A stretch of 64,000 nucleotides of DNA, taken from the NCBI GenBank assembly GCA_022393335.1, contig JAJEKB010024910.1:1-64000 (forward strand), in the 5' to 3' direction. The DNA is from Macrotrachela quadricornifera. Taxonomy: Eukaryota > Rotifera > Eurotatoria > Philodinida > Philodinidae. This document shows, piece after piece, positions 43,680 to 54,616 of this stretch. The position numbers and the translations under genes are program-made. A model generated the notes under the pieces. It was not told the DNA's origin and did no database searches. It saw only the letters and a list, made by a program, of their open reading frames with translations. Each line of letters starts with the position of its first letter. Within the stretch, counting starts at the first letter, position 1.

Positions 43680-44520
43680 CAAATCGAGGTTCGACTTACG
43701 CTGAGTAAGTATGGAAGAGAAAGGTAAATATTGCGACAGTGATAGTGATGGAAAAGTTATAGTGACCAGCTTGGAAATGGAACTATAAGGTAATACAAAA
43801 AGAAATAAAGGCAAATGAACGAGTGACATTGAGAATAAAACGGTTATCAGAGAAATCAGTGAGGAATTGAGTATGAATGGAACGGGTTAGAGGAAATGCG
43901 ATAATGAGTGGATTGAAAGAAGAGAAATGGAAGCTAGTGAAAGAACTAAAGATAAGACTAATGTGGTAAGAAAATGACATCTGGATATAGAGCTGCTACG
44001 GTAATGATGAGAGATTTTAGTGGAAGCTGTATGGGGGTGAGGAGACAGTGTTTGAGATTAATCCGATTATGAAGAAAAAGTTATGCTCGAGATGGCGAAG
44101 GCTGGTATCAATGATTGCATGAATCAAAAGGAAGGTGATGATAAGTTGATTGAGAATGGAAGGATAAGGCAGTGGACCGATTAAGGCTGATGTAGATGAA
44201 TGGAAGTAAGAACCACACGAATGAGAATTAGTATGAATGTTAGTAGGTTGAATATAATAGAATGAATAATTGGATAATATTACCGTTATACTGAACATGG
44301 GAGTAATGGATTTGAGTACGAACAAAATGGATAAATGGAAAGATGATAGTGAGTGGATCGCAAATGGAAGTGTAAGTTGGTAAAGTATATTTCCAGTAAA
44401 AGAGTAATGTAGAGAAAGAAGAATAAAAGTGGAAATGAGTTAGTTGAAGATGAGAGTGAAACGAGTGATACTAGGCGAAGAATGAGATGGCGTGTTTGTA
44501 AAAAGCCTACGAGTGCGAAT
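43680..44520 (+). repeat. Purine-rich, strand-asymmetric tract with GAATGGAAG-type motifs
   Basis: For ~840 bp the plus strand is strongly purine-biased. GAATGGAA, GAGATGG, GAATGAG and GAAAGA variants are scattered without fixed period. The matching minus-strand ORFs (for example 44017-44325) are Ser/Phe/Ile-rich by composition and are not genes. Confidence 0.45.
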
Positions 44521-44939
44521 AATAGTGATTAACTTATTCAGTCCTTCGTTGTCTTTGAGAATTGAGTCAAGCAATGTTCAATGAGACAATACGTTACTTG
44601 TAATTAAGCACAAAAGCAAAAATAAAAAGACACTACAAGTAGAGAGATAGTGAGGATTCTTGAGAAGTGTACTGAATTCTCGGGATATCACAATAGGAAT
44701 TTCAAGAAAGATAAGATCACTAAACGATTACTAGTTGATCGAATAAAATTAGAAAAATACAAATGAGATGGAACTATATAATTATCAGATCCCTCATTAA
44801 GATTTGTAAAGAATAATATTTTGATTATTTATTAATATAAATAAATTATTTTCAAATATTTATTGATGAAAATAATATTTTCGATAAACAAGAACGTAAT
44901 AATTATATGAGAAAAGTTTTTTCTATTAAATAAAAAGAT
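44521..44939. other. Short intergenic spacer
   Basis: No features beyond the likely 3' UTR of the minus-strand gene ending at 44940. Confidence 0.4.
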
Positions 44940-46897
44940 TTAAGGATTGGCAAGACGACAAATATCCGTTGATGTTAATGCTCGTCCAAATACATAAAAT
45001 TCATCAATGCTACCAAAAAATTGTCCCATAGAAATTGATCCTGCTTGACAAGAACTTGTATTCATTGGTGATGCTCCAAGAAAAATATATGGTCCAATTG
45101 ATCGACGTGTTGATATAGCTACATTTGCTACTAATACTCCATTAATATATAAAGAATTTCCTTGTATTGAATTAAATACTTGAGCAACATGTATCCACGT
45201 ATTGACTGATAATGTAGAAGTTGTTATTGTGATTGTATTACTTAATGAATCAATAAGATTAACAGTCATCAGACCATTTGAAGTTAAACCCCATATAGCA
45301 AGACAAGAATCTTTACCTAAAATATAATCAATAAAAAAAAATTTAAATAATAATATTACCATCTGATTGTGTTGATGTATGAATAAGAGTTGCACCTCCA
45401 ATAATCTTATCTGGTTTAATCCACATAGATATTGTAAAATCAGTATTAACAGAATATAAAGCACTTATTCCATTAATAGTAATATAAGATAATGATGATG
45501 AAAATTGTAACGCTTGATTAGCTCGACCTGTTGTTGATATAGCTCCATTATTAATTGCTGTTAAAAAATTTGGTCCAGAATCAATAATTGATGGAAAGGA
45601 ATTAAATGAAAAATAACAAGCAAGTATTGCAGAAAGATATATTTCACATGGTGTTTTCACTCGATAACTAATAGTGAAATGATCAATATAACCTGAATAA
45701 TATTCAATTACTCTTGCTGCACCACCAATATATGCTCCACCTATTGTAAAAGATCCAGTTGTTGCTAATAGATGATCATTAATTGTTGAACTTTTTTCTA
45801 ATAAACCATTTAGATATATGGATTGTTGTTTTATACTAGAATCATATACAAATGTTGCATGATACCATTGATTTATTGAAAGTGTTGTTATTCCAGCTGT
45901 ATCGGCAAAATAAAATCCCATATAAAGAACTTTACCACGTATATTAAGAAATAAACATTTATTGTTTGAAGGAGATTCTTCTTCACCTCCAAAACTAAAA
46001 TCCGAAGAACTTGTTATATCGGTTGAATAAAACCAAAAATCAATTGTAAATGAACGAGAATTAAGTGGAATATAGGATGTTGAAAGAAATTGCCCCTCAT
46101 TATATTTAAAACTAATAGCTGAACCAACCCATCCAGGTACATATTTTGGAGATAATATTCCGTTCATTGAATAAATACCAACACTATCAGAAGTATTATT
46201 ATCAAATGAATAAAATGCTACACGTGATAATGTTGATATTGTTGTATTTACACATGAATACCCACAAATTTGATTTGTTGTTGCTATATATATGTGAACA
46301 AAATAAAAACACAAAAGAATTTATTTTTTCAATTATATAAAATAAATCAATGAATCAAATTTACTAACGATTAATCCTCTCATTCTGAATAAATTCATCA
46401 ATCTAAGTATTATTTACTTGTAGAAGTTGTAGTTACAGTAGTAGTCATTGTAGTAGTGCTGGATGTTGAAGTTGTAGTTACAGTAGTAGTCGTTGTAGTT
46501 GTGCTGGATGTTGAAGTTGCTTGAGTTATCGGTAAAATCATTCAAAAAATGAAAACAACTATAGAAAAGAAATATAAGGTTATTTACTTGAAGTAATTTT
46601 ATTTGGAAAAATTAGAACAACAGCATTCATCATATATGTTACTAATCGTAAATTTTCTATTTGAAATTTTGAAGAAAATAATAAACAAGTTTTATTAATT
46701 CCAAAATAAGTAACTATTAAACACTTTTCATTAGTAATACAATTACAAATACATTCATTTTGTAATTGTACATTAAACATATTAATCATTTGAGAATCTG
46801 TATTTGGAATAAATTGAGCATTTTCATATTTTATCAATGAAATTGTTGTTATAGATAAATGGCAGCCAAATAAAAGAAGAATTACTTGAAATAACAT
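44940..46897 (-). CDS. Secreted PAN-like / Thr-Ser-rich / tandem LamG protein (four exons)
   Basis: Exons 46897-46588, 46519-46418, 46283-45360 and 45316-44940, all joined at phase 1, total 1713 nt (570 residues), open throughout. Exon 1 begins with a signal peptide (M-L-F-Q-V-I-L-L-L-F-G-C); the TTG at 46948 is not a start. It encodes a PAN/apple-like domain: C-I-C-N-C-I-T-N-E-K-C, then T-Y-F-G-I-N-K-T-C. Exon 2 is a 34-residue Thr/Ser-only linker, likely O-glycosylated. Exon 3 carries one LamG-like domain (Y-S-F-D-N-N-T-S-D, F-T-I-D-F-W-F-Y, N-Q-W-Y-H-A-T-F-V-Y, I-Y-L-N-G-L) and the first half of a second (F-S-F-N-S-F-P, F-T-I-S-M-W-I-K-P). Exon 4 completes it (N-T-W-I-H-V-A-Q-V-F, L-Y-I-N-G-V-L, G-S-I-D-E-F-Y-V-F-G-R-A-L). 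Likely an extracellular glycan- or matrix-binding lectin. Confidence 0.88.
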
Positions 46898-46959
46898 CAG
46901 TCGAAATAATTTTAGACTAAAAAAAATATAATCTATCGAGTTCTTCAAACAGACTACAG

Positions 46960-47640
46960 TATGTAAAGAGCTGAAACAAAATTTGTTATCTTATTTGATA
47001 CTAGCGGAGGTACCCGATGAAAAGAGAATATGGTTAAAATTTTGCAATTTCCACCAGACTTTTTCTGCTGCACATAATACGTTTTCTAGAGGACTGTTCC
47101 CCGCTGTGGGCGAGCTATTTGCAACAGAAATTTTTGCGTTACACTCAACCTCTTGGACAGGACTTTTATCAGCATGGGTCAGGCATCTTCAACAGGACTC
47201 TTCTCATTGCGCTCAAGCTGATATCCTCACACGCATCCACTCTGGACACGATCACTTTCAAATTTGCATTGAACTGCGCCATTCGATTAGAAAGTGAGTA
47301 AAAGCACGGTCTCTTAGGACTTGGATGACATTTTACGCACGCTTTCCTTTTTCACCCCAAAATCGCTCTGCCGACTTTCCTTAGCATTCAAGGAATTGAT
47401 GCGGATAGTTCCGTGACGCTATCTCTCACGATGACTAAATACATAGCGAACAGGCTCATCAGAATCTCGATCTGTATTGATCGCGATAAAACTTCACCCA
47501 TCCCCTTCTACGTACCTCGTTTAGTGGTTTCAACCCCACGTCACCTTTCCTCAGAAGCTAAGGAAGTAGTGTGGAAAGTTTTGTGACGCTAGCTATCACA
47601 GGGATTGAATGCATATCGAACAGACAAACATTCTTCTTTA
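46960..47640 (+). repeat. Dispersed/tandem repeat R3, first block
   Basis: Units carry the phrase AGTT-GTGACGCTA(G/T)CT-TCAC followed by GAATGCATA(G/T)CGAACAG. Copies start at ~47410 and ~47577; the last reads into ACAAACATTCTTCTTTATAT. A related block lies at 48240-48565. The ORFs at 46983-47301 lie in this repeat and lack motifs. Confidence 0.55.
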
Positions 47641-47644
47641 TATA

Positions 47645-47998
47645 TATTACAGGAGAAATTAAAATTATTTTGTTTTTTCCTACATTTTGTAAGAAAATCC
47701 TTAAAATTTTAACTTCGACAATCTTAAGAGTGAAAGTGAGGATGTGGATTAGGGTAGGAATGAGCATGAGACTGAAGGTGAGGATGAGGGGATAAGGATA
47801 GAGCTGAGCATGAGGATGAGGATGTAGGGGGTCGTCTGACCTTCATTCCGCCGTACACACTCATTCTGATCATTATCTTCACTCTCATTCTCAGTCTCGA
47901 GATCATGGAAGTTAAAATTCTAAGTATTTTTTCACAAAATGTAAGAAAAAACAAAATAATTTTGATTTGCCCTGGATTTCAATTTCTCCTGTAACATA
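47645..47998. mobile_element. Foldback element with purine-rich loop, inserted in repeat R3
   Basis: Arms start TTACAGGAGAAATT and end AATTTCTCCTGTAA. The inner arm sequences CCTACATTTTGTAAGAAAA and TTTTCACAAAATGTAAG are complementary. The loop (~47730-47900) has GAGGATGAGG/GAGCATGAG-rich DNA on the first half and its pyrimidine-rich counterpart on the second, so even the loop is partly palindromic. It splits the TTCTTTATATATA tail of the R3 repeat. Confidence 0.7.
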
Positions 47999-48239
47999 TA
48001 TATAATAGATACATCATCGTTGTGAGTCTAGAAAAAGAACAAATACGTTGTTTCTGTGAGTCATAGAAAACAAATGGATACCCCATAGTTGTGAATCAAA
48101 GAAATATTCGTATACGTTTTTCTCTTATAACCTATTAGAAACCTTCGATTTTCACATTTATCCCAAAAAATCATTGGTACAAAATAATTAACCTTAGAAT
48201 CATAACAAACTCGCTAAATTTTTGAAAAATTGACGCAAA

Positions 48240-48565
48240 ATTCATTTCGATAGAACTTGAGTGAAATTTCACCCACACACCCTCTCCCTACTCCTATTAA
48301 TGCTGACAACACTCTTTAAAACTACCTCTCAACTCAGGAAAACATCGTGAAAATTTTAGTAATGTTAGCTAATACAGCACTATCTGGGCGTGATTTCACC
48401 CACATCCACACACCCCACATCCCGATCACCATGCCAACTCCCGTCGACCTTCCCTGGGTCCTAGAGAAGCATCGTGGAAAGTTTGGTGATCCTAGCTTTT
48501 ACAGGGACTGAACGCATAGCGAACAGGCAGACAGGCAACATTCTTCTTTATATATATAGACTATT
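48240..48565 (+). repeat. Repeat R3, second block
   Basis: Two more degenerate units: TTCACCCACACAC... to ATCGTGAAAATTTTAGTAATGTTAGCTAA (~48345) and ATCGTGGAAAGTTTGGTGAT (~48470) followed by ACAGGGACTGAACGCATAGC and a tail ACATTCTTCTTTATATATATA. The better-preserved tail resembles a retroelement 3' end, but no coding part is linked to it. Confidence 0.5.
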
Positions 48566-49014
48566 ATGAGAATGAGCGTTTTAATATTTTCTAACAATTA
48601 TTAAATAAGCTGCTACTCGACATCTAAATGTGCACTTTTAAATATACAAAAAAACACTTTATTAGATAGAAAAAGAAAATTAATTAGAAAAAGTAGTTTT
48701 CAACCTTGCCAGTTAAAAAAGAAACATTTTTTTTTGTTTGCCATGTTAAATATGTTTTATTATACGATAAATCATTATTGATTTGCTCATTTCTATGCTC
48801 TTACCGAATGTAACTGTAAATATTATTCAGAATTGGTAATTTAAAATACTTACGAACCTTTCGCAAAGTTCAAAAACTTCACTATCTATGATTTCAAACA
48901 TACAATTTATATAGTGTTGCGTGAAATCCATGTTTTCCTTGGAAATAGCAGTAGTTATGTCCCAATCAGACATAATTTCGAAAAAATGTGTTTATATCCA
49001 CTAATCAAGAAGTA

Positions 49015-49250
49015 TACGATTGTGAGCTACACACATTGAGAAATATAACGTCGATTTTGGTGTGAAATCCACACTTTTAGAAGATTAAAATTATGAAAAA
49101 TTGATACTCACGATCTTCATAGGTTTTGAGTATTAGAGCATAAATCAGTTTTCATCATTTTAACATCTTAAAAATCCCAATTTCAAGCCAAAAAAGAGTG
49201 TTTCTAGCGTTTCATTTCTCAACGTGTATAGTTCACAGTCGCAATTTCGA
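49015..49250. mobile_element. Small foldback (inverted-repeat) element
   Basis: Left arm with TGTGAGCTACACACATTGAG at 49021 and right arm with CTCAACGTGTATAGTTCACA (~49217-49236) are complementary with mismatches. The inner parts TAAAATTATGAAAA and TTTTCATCATTTTAA also pair. Total ~235 bp, no coding capacity. Confidence 0.6.
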
Positions 49251-49439
49251 ACTGGTGAGTGCAAAGATGTGTTTTAAAATTTATATCTCACTAAATTCAT
49301 CTTCCACATGTTATTTACATAAAAGTTGCGCTCATAAATTTTTAAAATGAAGAAAAAAAAATACAAAGGATAAGGAAGAGTACTTTTCTGTCAATTATTA
49401 TAACAAGTATAATTCAGTTTGAAAAAAAAACACATCAAG

Positions 49440-50480
49440 GCTCCGCGGGACGACGTCTTAGTCGTCCTGTCCCGTCTGATTCTATCGTGTAAACATAGTT
49501 CCTTTTTCTTAAAATATAATTGAAAAAAATCCATAAAAATTTCTACTTTCTTTTTGAACATAAATCATTTATTTTACTATTCACACGACAATGTTATTTC
49601 TAAAAAAAAAATGAGAAGTGCAATAAGAAGCAGAGTTTCGGAGAATGAAACGACATTTTGGACGTTATAGTGGGAAAGGGGAGGCTAATCCTGTCGAGCT
49701 TTGCATCATCAGTATATGATCATATGCTGCCATTATATATTTTGACATTAGACAAACTGATGGATGTTCTTGGGAATTTTCTTTTGTTGATGAGTATTTT
49801 CATGAATTTCGTATAGTCGGAACCATTAGGTTTCTCTTCACTTTTTTCCTTTGTGGAACTCACATATTTGATGAAGAAAAATAGTGAATGTAAGTTTTAA
49901 GACGAAGTTTCAGGGCTTCCTTTCTTACAGTAGTTGCCCTTGATTACTGACAGGCGCGATATTCCTGCTCTCCATTATAGACAGCTCTCCATTATAAATA
50001 GTCTCCAGTACGATCAGGTGCGGGATAGAAATTGGTCACTGTGGTTTGCAGACGCTCTCCGTCACTTAAAGCTTCGTTGCCAATCTGTATCTATAAGACT
50101 GGAGTAATAATAGTGAAAAAAGTTTCCAGTAAAATAGATTCTAGCCCATATGAACATGTGAGTTCCACATTTTAGCTCTAATGGAATTGTGATGACAAGC
50201 TTTTTTTAAAGATAGTATTGAATAATTTACTTTTGGCAAAAGAAATAAACAACATCAGTTTCAGTTGAAGTTTTTTTGATAGATTATCTATTTTCAGTTA
50301 ATAAGTTTCGGCGCCTTTACATATCACTCTTCACTACTTTCAGTCGACACTTTCTTATCTTTCATTAAAAGACTATAGGAGAAAATACTGTGAATCAAAT
50401 TTTGCATTAAAATAATTTCGCGGGACATGATAAGAAAATTGACCCGTTCTGTCGCATTCCGTCTCGCGAAGGTCTGTTAG
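49440..50480. mobile_element. Possible transposon with GC-rich tips, contains R2 copy B
   Basis: The left tip has CTCCGCGGGACGACG followed by its own complement GTCGTCC and CCCG, a stable hairpin at ~49443-49475. The right end near 50440-50475 has CGTCTCGCGAAGG, an imperfect inverse of the left tip. Between them lies the ~350-bp repeat R2 (49850-50205). No matching target duplication was seen, so the boundaries are tentative. Confidence 0.35.
49850..50205 (+). repeat. Dispersed repeat R2, copy B
   Basis: Colinear with 25520-25910, same orientation (see that entry for shared blocks). The best-preserved parts are the first ~80 bp and the last ~90 bp. Confidence 0.6.
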
Positions 50481-52105
50481 AAAATATAAAATGGAATACC
50501 TTAAAAAATTTGAAAAGGATAAATTAAATTTAATGATATGAAGAATTTATATTAAACTGTAATAATAGTAGAAATGAATTTATCCAAAAAAAATGCTAAT
50601 AAAAAGGGACAATATGTTATTGCAAGATCAGCAATATTAGAGAAAGTAGATCTTCGGTTGATTTGCATTGTTGAACTAATTGATCGATATTTGAATTTGG
50701 TTTTCAAAACTTATGTTCAATTATCATGTTGCTATATAGGATGTAAGACTGTTAGTATATTTGTTTGCAATTTTTACATAATCTTCTTCAGAATAATTTG
50801 CTTTTTTTCACAAATTCTCAACTAGATCAACAATGATGTATATAATCATATGAATGCCAAAATCTATAATGTGATATGACTTAAGTTCACTGAGACATTA
50901 TTCTAATTAAATTTGGTCTTATAGAGAAGTTATTTTCCTTTGTCATTAGTGCCAACTTCCAAGAAATTATATTTAATGATTTTATTGAATTATTGGAAAT
51001 GTTAAAGATAAAAAAAAATACTATAATTAGGTGCACTATATCAAAATGATTTTTAAAGAGCTTTATGAATGCTGCATAGAAAAATCAATTATTGCATCCT
51101 CATATTGATTATATTCATTACATTTTAGAAAAATTTTATTTTCTTTAGACCATTTGAAATTAATGTATTATTAGTTAAGAAGTATCTCATGTGACGGACG
51201 TATAATAAGATTTTCTAATTTAGTTGTGAAAGAAGTTTATTGACTAAATATATTTTTTCTCATATATTTTACATAACCTATACTTATTAGGAACACAGAC
51301 TGAATTTTAATAGAAAATGATTTGATTAATCCATGTGTAAAAGATTTCAGATGGCACAACCATATATATTCGTTATTTTGCAATGATATTAAAAATAGGA
51401 TTGCGCTATTATATACACACTGACTCAGTATTGCTTTGTCTATGTAATTATATTATCCCATCCATTTTCCTGTGTTGAAACAAACATTAACTGCTAATAA
51501 TTAACAAAATATGTCATTCACTGATTGCTTCTTGTAATATGTTTTCTGCGCAAATGTTAACAGGTATTAAAGTGAACTTAAAAGCCTATAAAGCGAGGAC
51601 ATCGAATTAATCACTATATAATAATATATTAAAACCTTGCCGACGAAAGCTACTGTTTTTCGGAACGAAGACAGTCACTTTGGAAGTCATATGAGAAAAA
51701 ATTGTGCTAAAACAGCTGCCAAACATCCAAACCTAGCTTGTAGAATATGTCATTTTTCAAGTACTATAGGCAATTTGAATATTTCTATCTCCCGATACAT
51801 ACAATATGAAATTTGAGCGATCTCATTAGAAATTGTCCTAAGTTATAATATAAAACAACTTTGCACATTTTAAATTTTTCTACTAATGCATTCTGAAGTT
51901 CAAGAAAAATGCCGCTCTACAGGTGTTTTTGCCAATAGTAGCCAAGCTTTTTGTGAATTTTTAGCTCAACCGATAATGTGAGATATATTAAAAGATTATT
52001 GGGATGAACGTACAATTATTCTGAACCATATGAGAAACAATTGCGGCCAAAAACTTGAGAAGCTTATATTCCACCCGGGTGGTCTGAGTGGAGAAAATTT
52101 TTCGT
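50481..52105. other. Intergenic; two loosely similar segments at ~51640 and ~52010
   Basis: CATATGAGAAA(A/C)AATTG-G-C-AAAAC occurs at ~51690 and ~52028 in the same orientation, suggesting a decayed dispersed repeat that also truncates the EF-hand-like gene fragment next to it. Otherwise nothing recognised. Confidence 0.35.
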
Positions 52106-52109
52106 AACA

Positions 52110-52425
52110 CCCACTATTTTTAGCTAGTGTATGTGCATATTTAAGGTCTAGAAGGTCTATTTCTGTTATTAGTTCTTCCTCAACACTCAAAAACTCCTTT
52201 CCACTTTTAATGATTAAATTATTCAATTCTGTTTCACAAAAATATAAACCTAACTTCTTTACTAGATCGACTAGAAGAAACACAAAAAATTTCAAATTTT
52301 TCCAAATATTATTACATTCAATACGTACCAACTTGATCATAGTTTATTGTTTTTGTATTTTTAGCGACAGAATTAAATTCTGAACGAAGAAAGTCTATTT
52401 GTTGTTGCTTCGTCATGTAATCCAT
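52110..52425 (-). pseudogene. EF-hand-like protein fragment, two exons, 3' end lost
   Basis: Minus-strand ATG at 52425 opens M-D-Y-M-T-K-Q-Q-Q-I-D-F-L-R-S-E-F-N-S-V-A. A donor TTG|GTACGT at 52329/52328 and an acceptor TTCTTCTAG before 52270 remove a 58-nt intron. The join is in frame: D-Q-V-V-D-L-V-K-K-L-G-L-Y-F-C-E-T-E-L-N-N-L-I. This helix-loop-helix spacing (x-F-x-x-V-A...T-I-N...V-V-x-L-V-K-x-L-G-L...E-x-E-L-x-x-L-I) is like the N-terminal lobe of calmodulin/centrin-type proteins, though the loop lacks a full set of calcium ligands. A second unit starts (K-S-G-K-E-F-L-S-V-E-E-E-L) and the frame then runs into repeat DNA near 52110. Could be a truncated paralogue or a gene whose remaining exons I missed. 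Confidence 0.45.
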
Positions 52426-52429
52426 AATC

Positions 52430-53540
52430 TAAATAGATATCATACGATTAAATTTAACATCGATAATCTGTTTTTATAAACGACAAAACAATCGATTCGA
52501 CAGTGATTATGACTGTTCTAACCCATCAGTTACTTCATCTGTACAGACGAATAGAATGATATATCGATTATATCATTTTCGTTTCTTTTACACATGTGGA
52601 AAAGTAAAAACAAATATATCTATTCACAAGAACGATTAATTTATTCCTAGAAAGACTAGAAAAAGAGAGAAACGACATCTTCGAAAACAATTTTATAAAA
52701 TTTCAAAGTATGTGAGTCGCAACCATGTTTTATTGACAACTTCAATTTCTATAGATCTTTCGAGATTTTTGTTTATATCATAAATGCGACATGTTACTGG
52801 ACAAAATATTCTATATACAATGTAAGATGAGCGACTAACTGTTTACACTACGAAACATTGTGAAATTGGTAAAAAACCAAGGATTAGCACCTATTTTATC
52901 GACTATTATTGAAAACCGAATCGTACTAATGTATAATAGTTTTACACTAAAACGCTGAAGTATTAATTGAAATAACATGTAACGCGGTGCAATTGCCACC
53001 GACCCTCTACTGAAAGAATGTAATCAGATCGCTCATGTCTCTTGAAATAAGAAAAAAAATGTTTTAATTCATAAGTCCAATCACTTGATCACTTTGTCCA
53101 ACAGTTTTTCACTTATACTCATTTTGCTTACTATAATCTACTCAAACTAATATCTAGTCGTTGACATATATAATCAATTTTCCTATTTTCACACCAAAAA
53201 ACTAACTTGTTTATGATAAGTCAGTTCGTAATCGAAGATATTGAAACTTTACGTAACAATGTGATCTGTAACACAAATTTTATTCTTTCCTTAATTTTTA
53301 GAAACTGATAATCAACTGGACTCATTCCTAAAGAGGCATTAATTAAGTTCCTTCGAAAAATCATTCAAGCTATCTGAGACTCTTTCAAATCTCATCGTTG
53401 AAGTAACTCTCCAAATAAATATCTAGCTGTTTCTATTGACACCCTCACTAAATCTTCCATTTTTTATTTCCTTTGGAAGCCAACAAATGAGTTGACTTTC
53501 ATTCTATGTCCAAAACCAATAGCATTCTGTTATATGTTAT
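52430..53540. other. Intergenic; scattered R1 phrases
   Basis: AATATCTAGTCGTTGAC (~53150) and AATATCTAGCTGTTTC (~53418) echo the R1 family at 33-36 kb. No gene recognised. Confidence 0.35.
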
Positions 53541-53559
53541 ACGACGTCCACTTGATTAC

Positions 53560-53990
53560 CATTGATGATTGTCTGAGAAAAATTTACCAAAGCGTTTCTT
53601 TTTAGCATTGAAGGGTAAAAGACTTACGTACAGTCGCAATGGATTCGAAAAAGCTAATTCAAGACTATCATTTCTCACTGCTCATAATCATTCGTCAAAT
53701 TCTGACAACATAATTGATTTTCTCGTAGACGAAATATCAAAAAAGATTTAAACCGTTTCACAAAAAAACTGACGACAGATTCGAGTTTCTCGACCTTGAT
53801 TACCTTTGGTCAAATTTTATGAGAAAATGTTTTTATCGTTAAAAAGTAGTCCTTTGCGTAAAAAAAGTGATTCGCAAAAACATCTAAAAAATTGACTTCG
53901 AATTCAAATTCCTCGATCTCGATTACTTTTGGTCAAACTTTATAGGAAACTATAATAAGTAGAAAACTATAATAAATATACAATCTGAGA
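53560..53990 (-). repeat. R1 family fragment
   Basis: Two ~125-bp units, each ending CTCGA(C/T)CT(T/C)GATTAC-TTTGGTCAAA(T/C)TTTAT, at ~53790-53820 and ~53918-53945. The same phrase is at ~37617 (CTCGACCCCGATTACCTTTGG) and, inverted, in the 5.3-6.8 kb region. Confidence 0.6.
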
Positions 53991-54616
53991 ATGAATGAAC
54001 GCACTTAACTCACTCTATGTATACCCTCTTTCCAGTAGAGGGAAGATTTGTCAGATCCTTTCTTCAATAGTATCTGTTCTATAATAACCTTACCATATTA
54101 CTTAATATGATCATTATTCTTTTACGTATTAATCCTTTTACAAATATTAATATTGTCCAAAAATGAAAACATTATGTTTCACAAGAAATTCAAGGACTGA
54201 ACTCAAACAATAATATTACCTTTTTTCTAATTTACATCTCTATTAATGACATCTGCCTTTTAGTTTTTCACTGTCTTTAAAGCCGTTCATTTGATTTTTC
54301 TCTTAATAAATTTGTGATAGGTTTAAGCCAAAAAAACTATGAGTCACATTCCCATAGTTGTTGGAGAAAAATAAAAAATCGGCATGCAAGTAATTCATTA
54401 CTTTGTATGAAATATAAAAAGAACGCAATATGTAATTGCTTCTATAAAGCCTTCAAATCTCACTGTTCGTCTAACATATTTTCAGTTCTGCACATGGAGA
54501 GAAAAAATTGTACCGTTATAATAAATTTTATAATACAACGTCTACAAACGAACATAAAAAAGAAACAGACTATTTTAGATAGCGCACACATACACAATTC
54601 GAAGAAAATAGCATCA
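53991..54616. other. Upstream region of F-box/LRR gene
   Basis: An open frame runs from 54314 into the F-box exon. Its first ~100 codons are low in motif content and the F-box homology starts only after ATG 54617, so the upstream part is treated as 5' flank or UTR. Confidence 0.4.

Noticed and set aside
44017..44325. 102-codon minus-strand ORF
   Set aside because: Composition product of the purine-rich tract on the opposite strand.
47100..47300. Possible coding exon with R-H-L-Q-Q-D-S-S-type frame
   Set aside because: Frames differ between overlapping ORFs and related repeat units do not preserve any of them.
46983..47301. Overlapping ORFs of 60 and 104 codons
   Set aside because: They lie in the R3 repeat, have no motif, and no splice partner was found.
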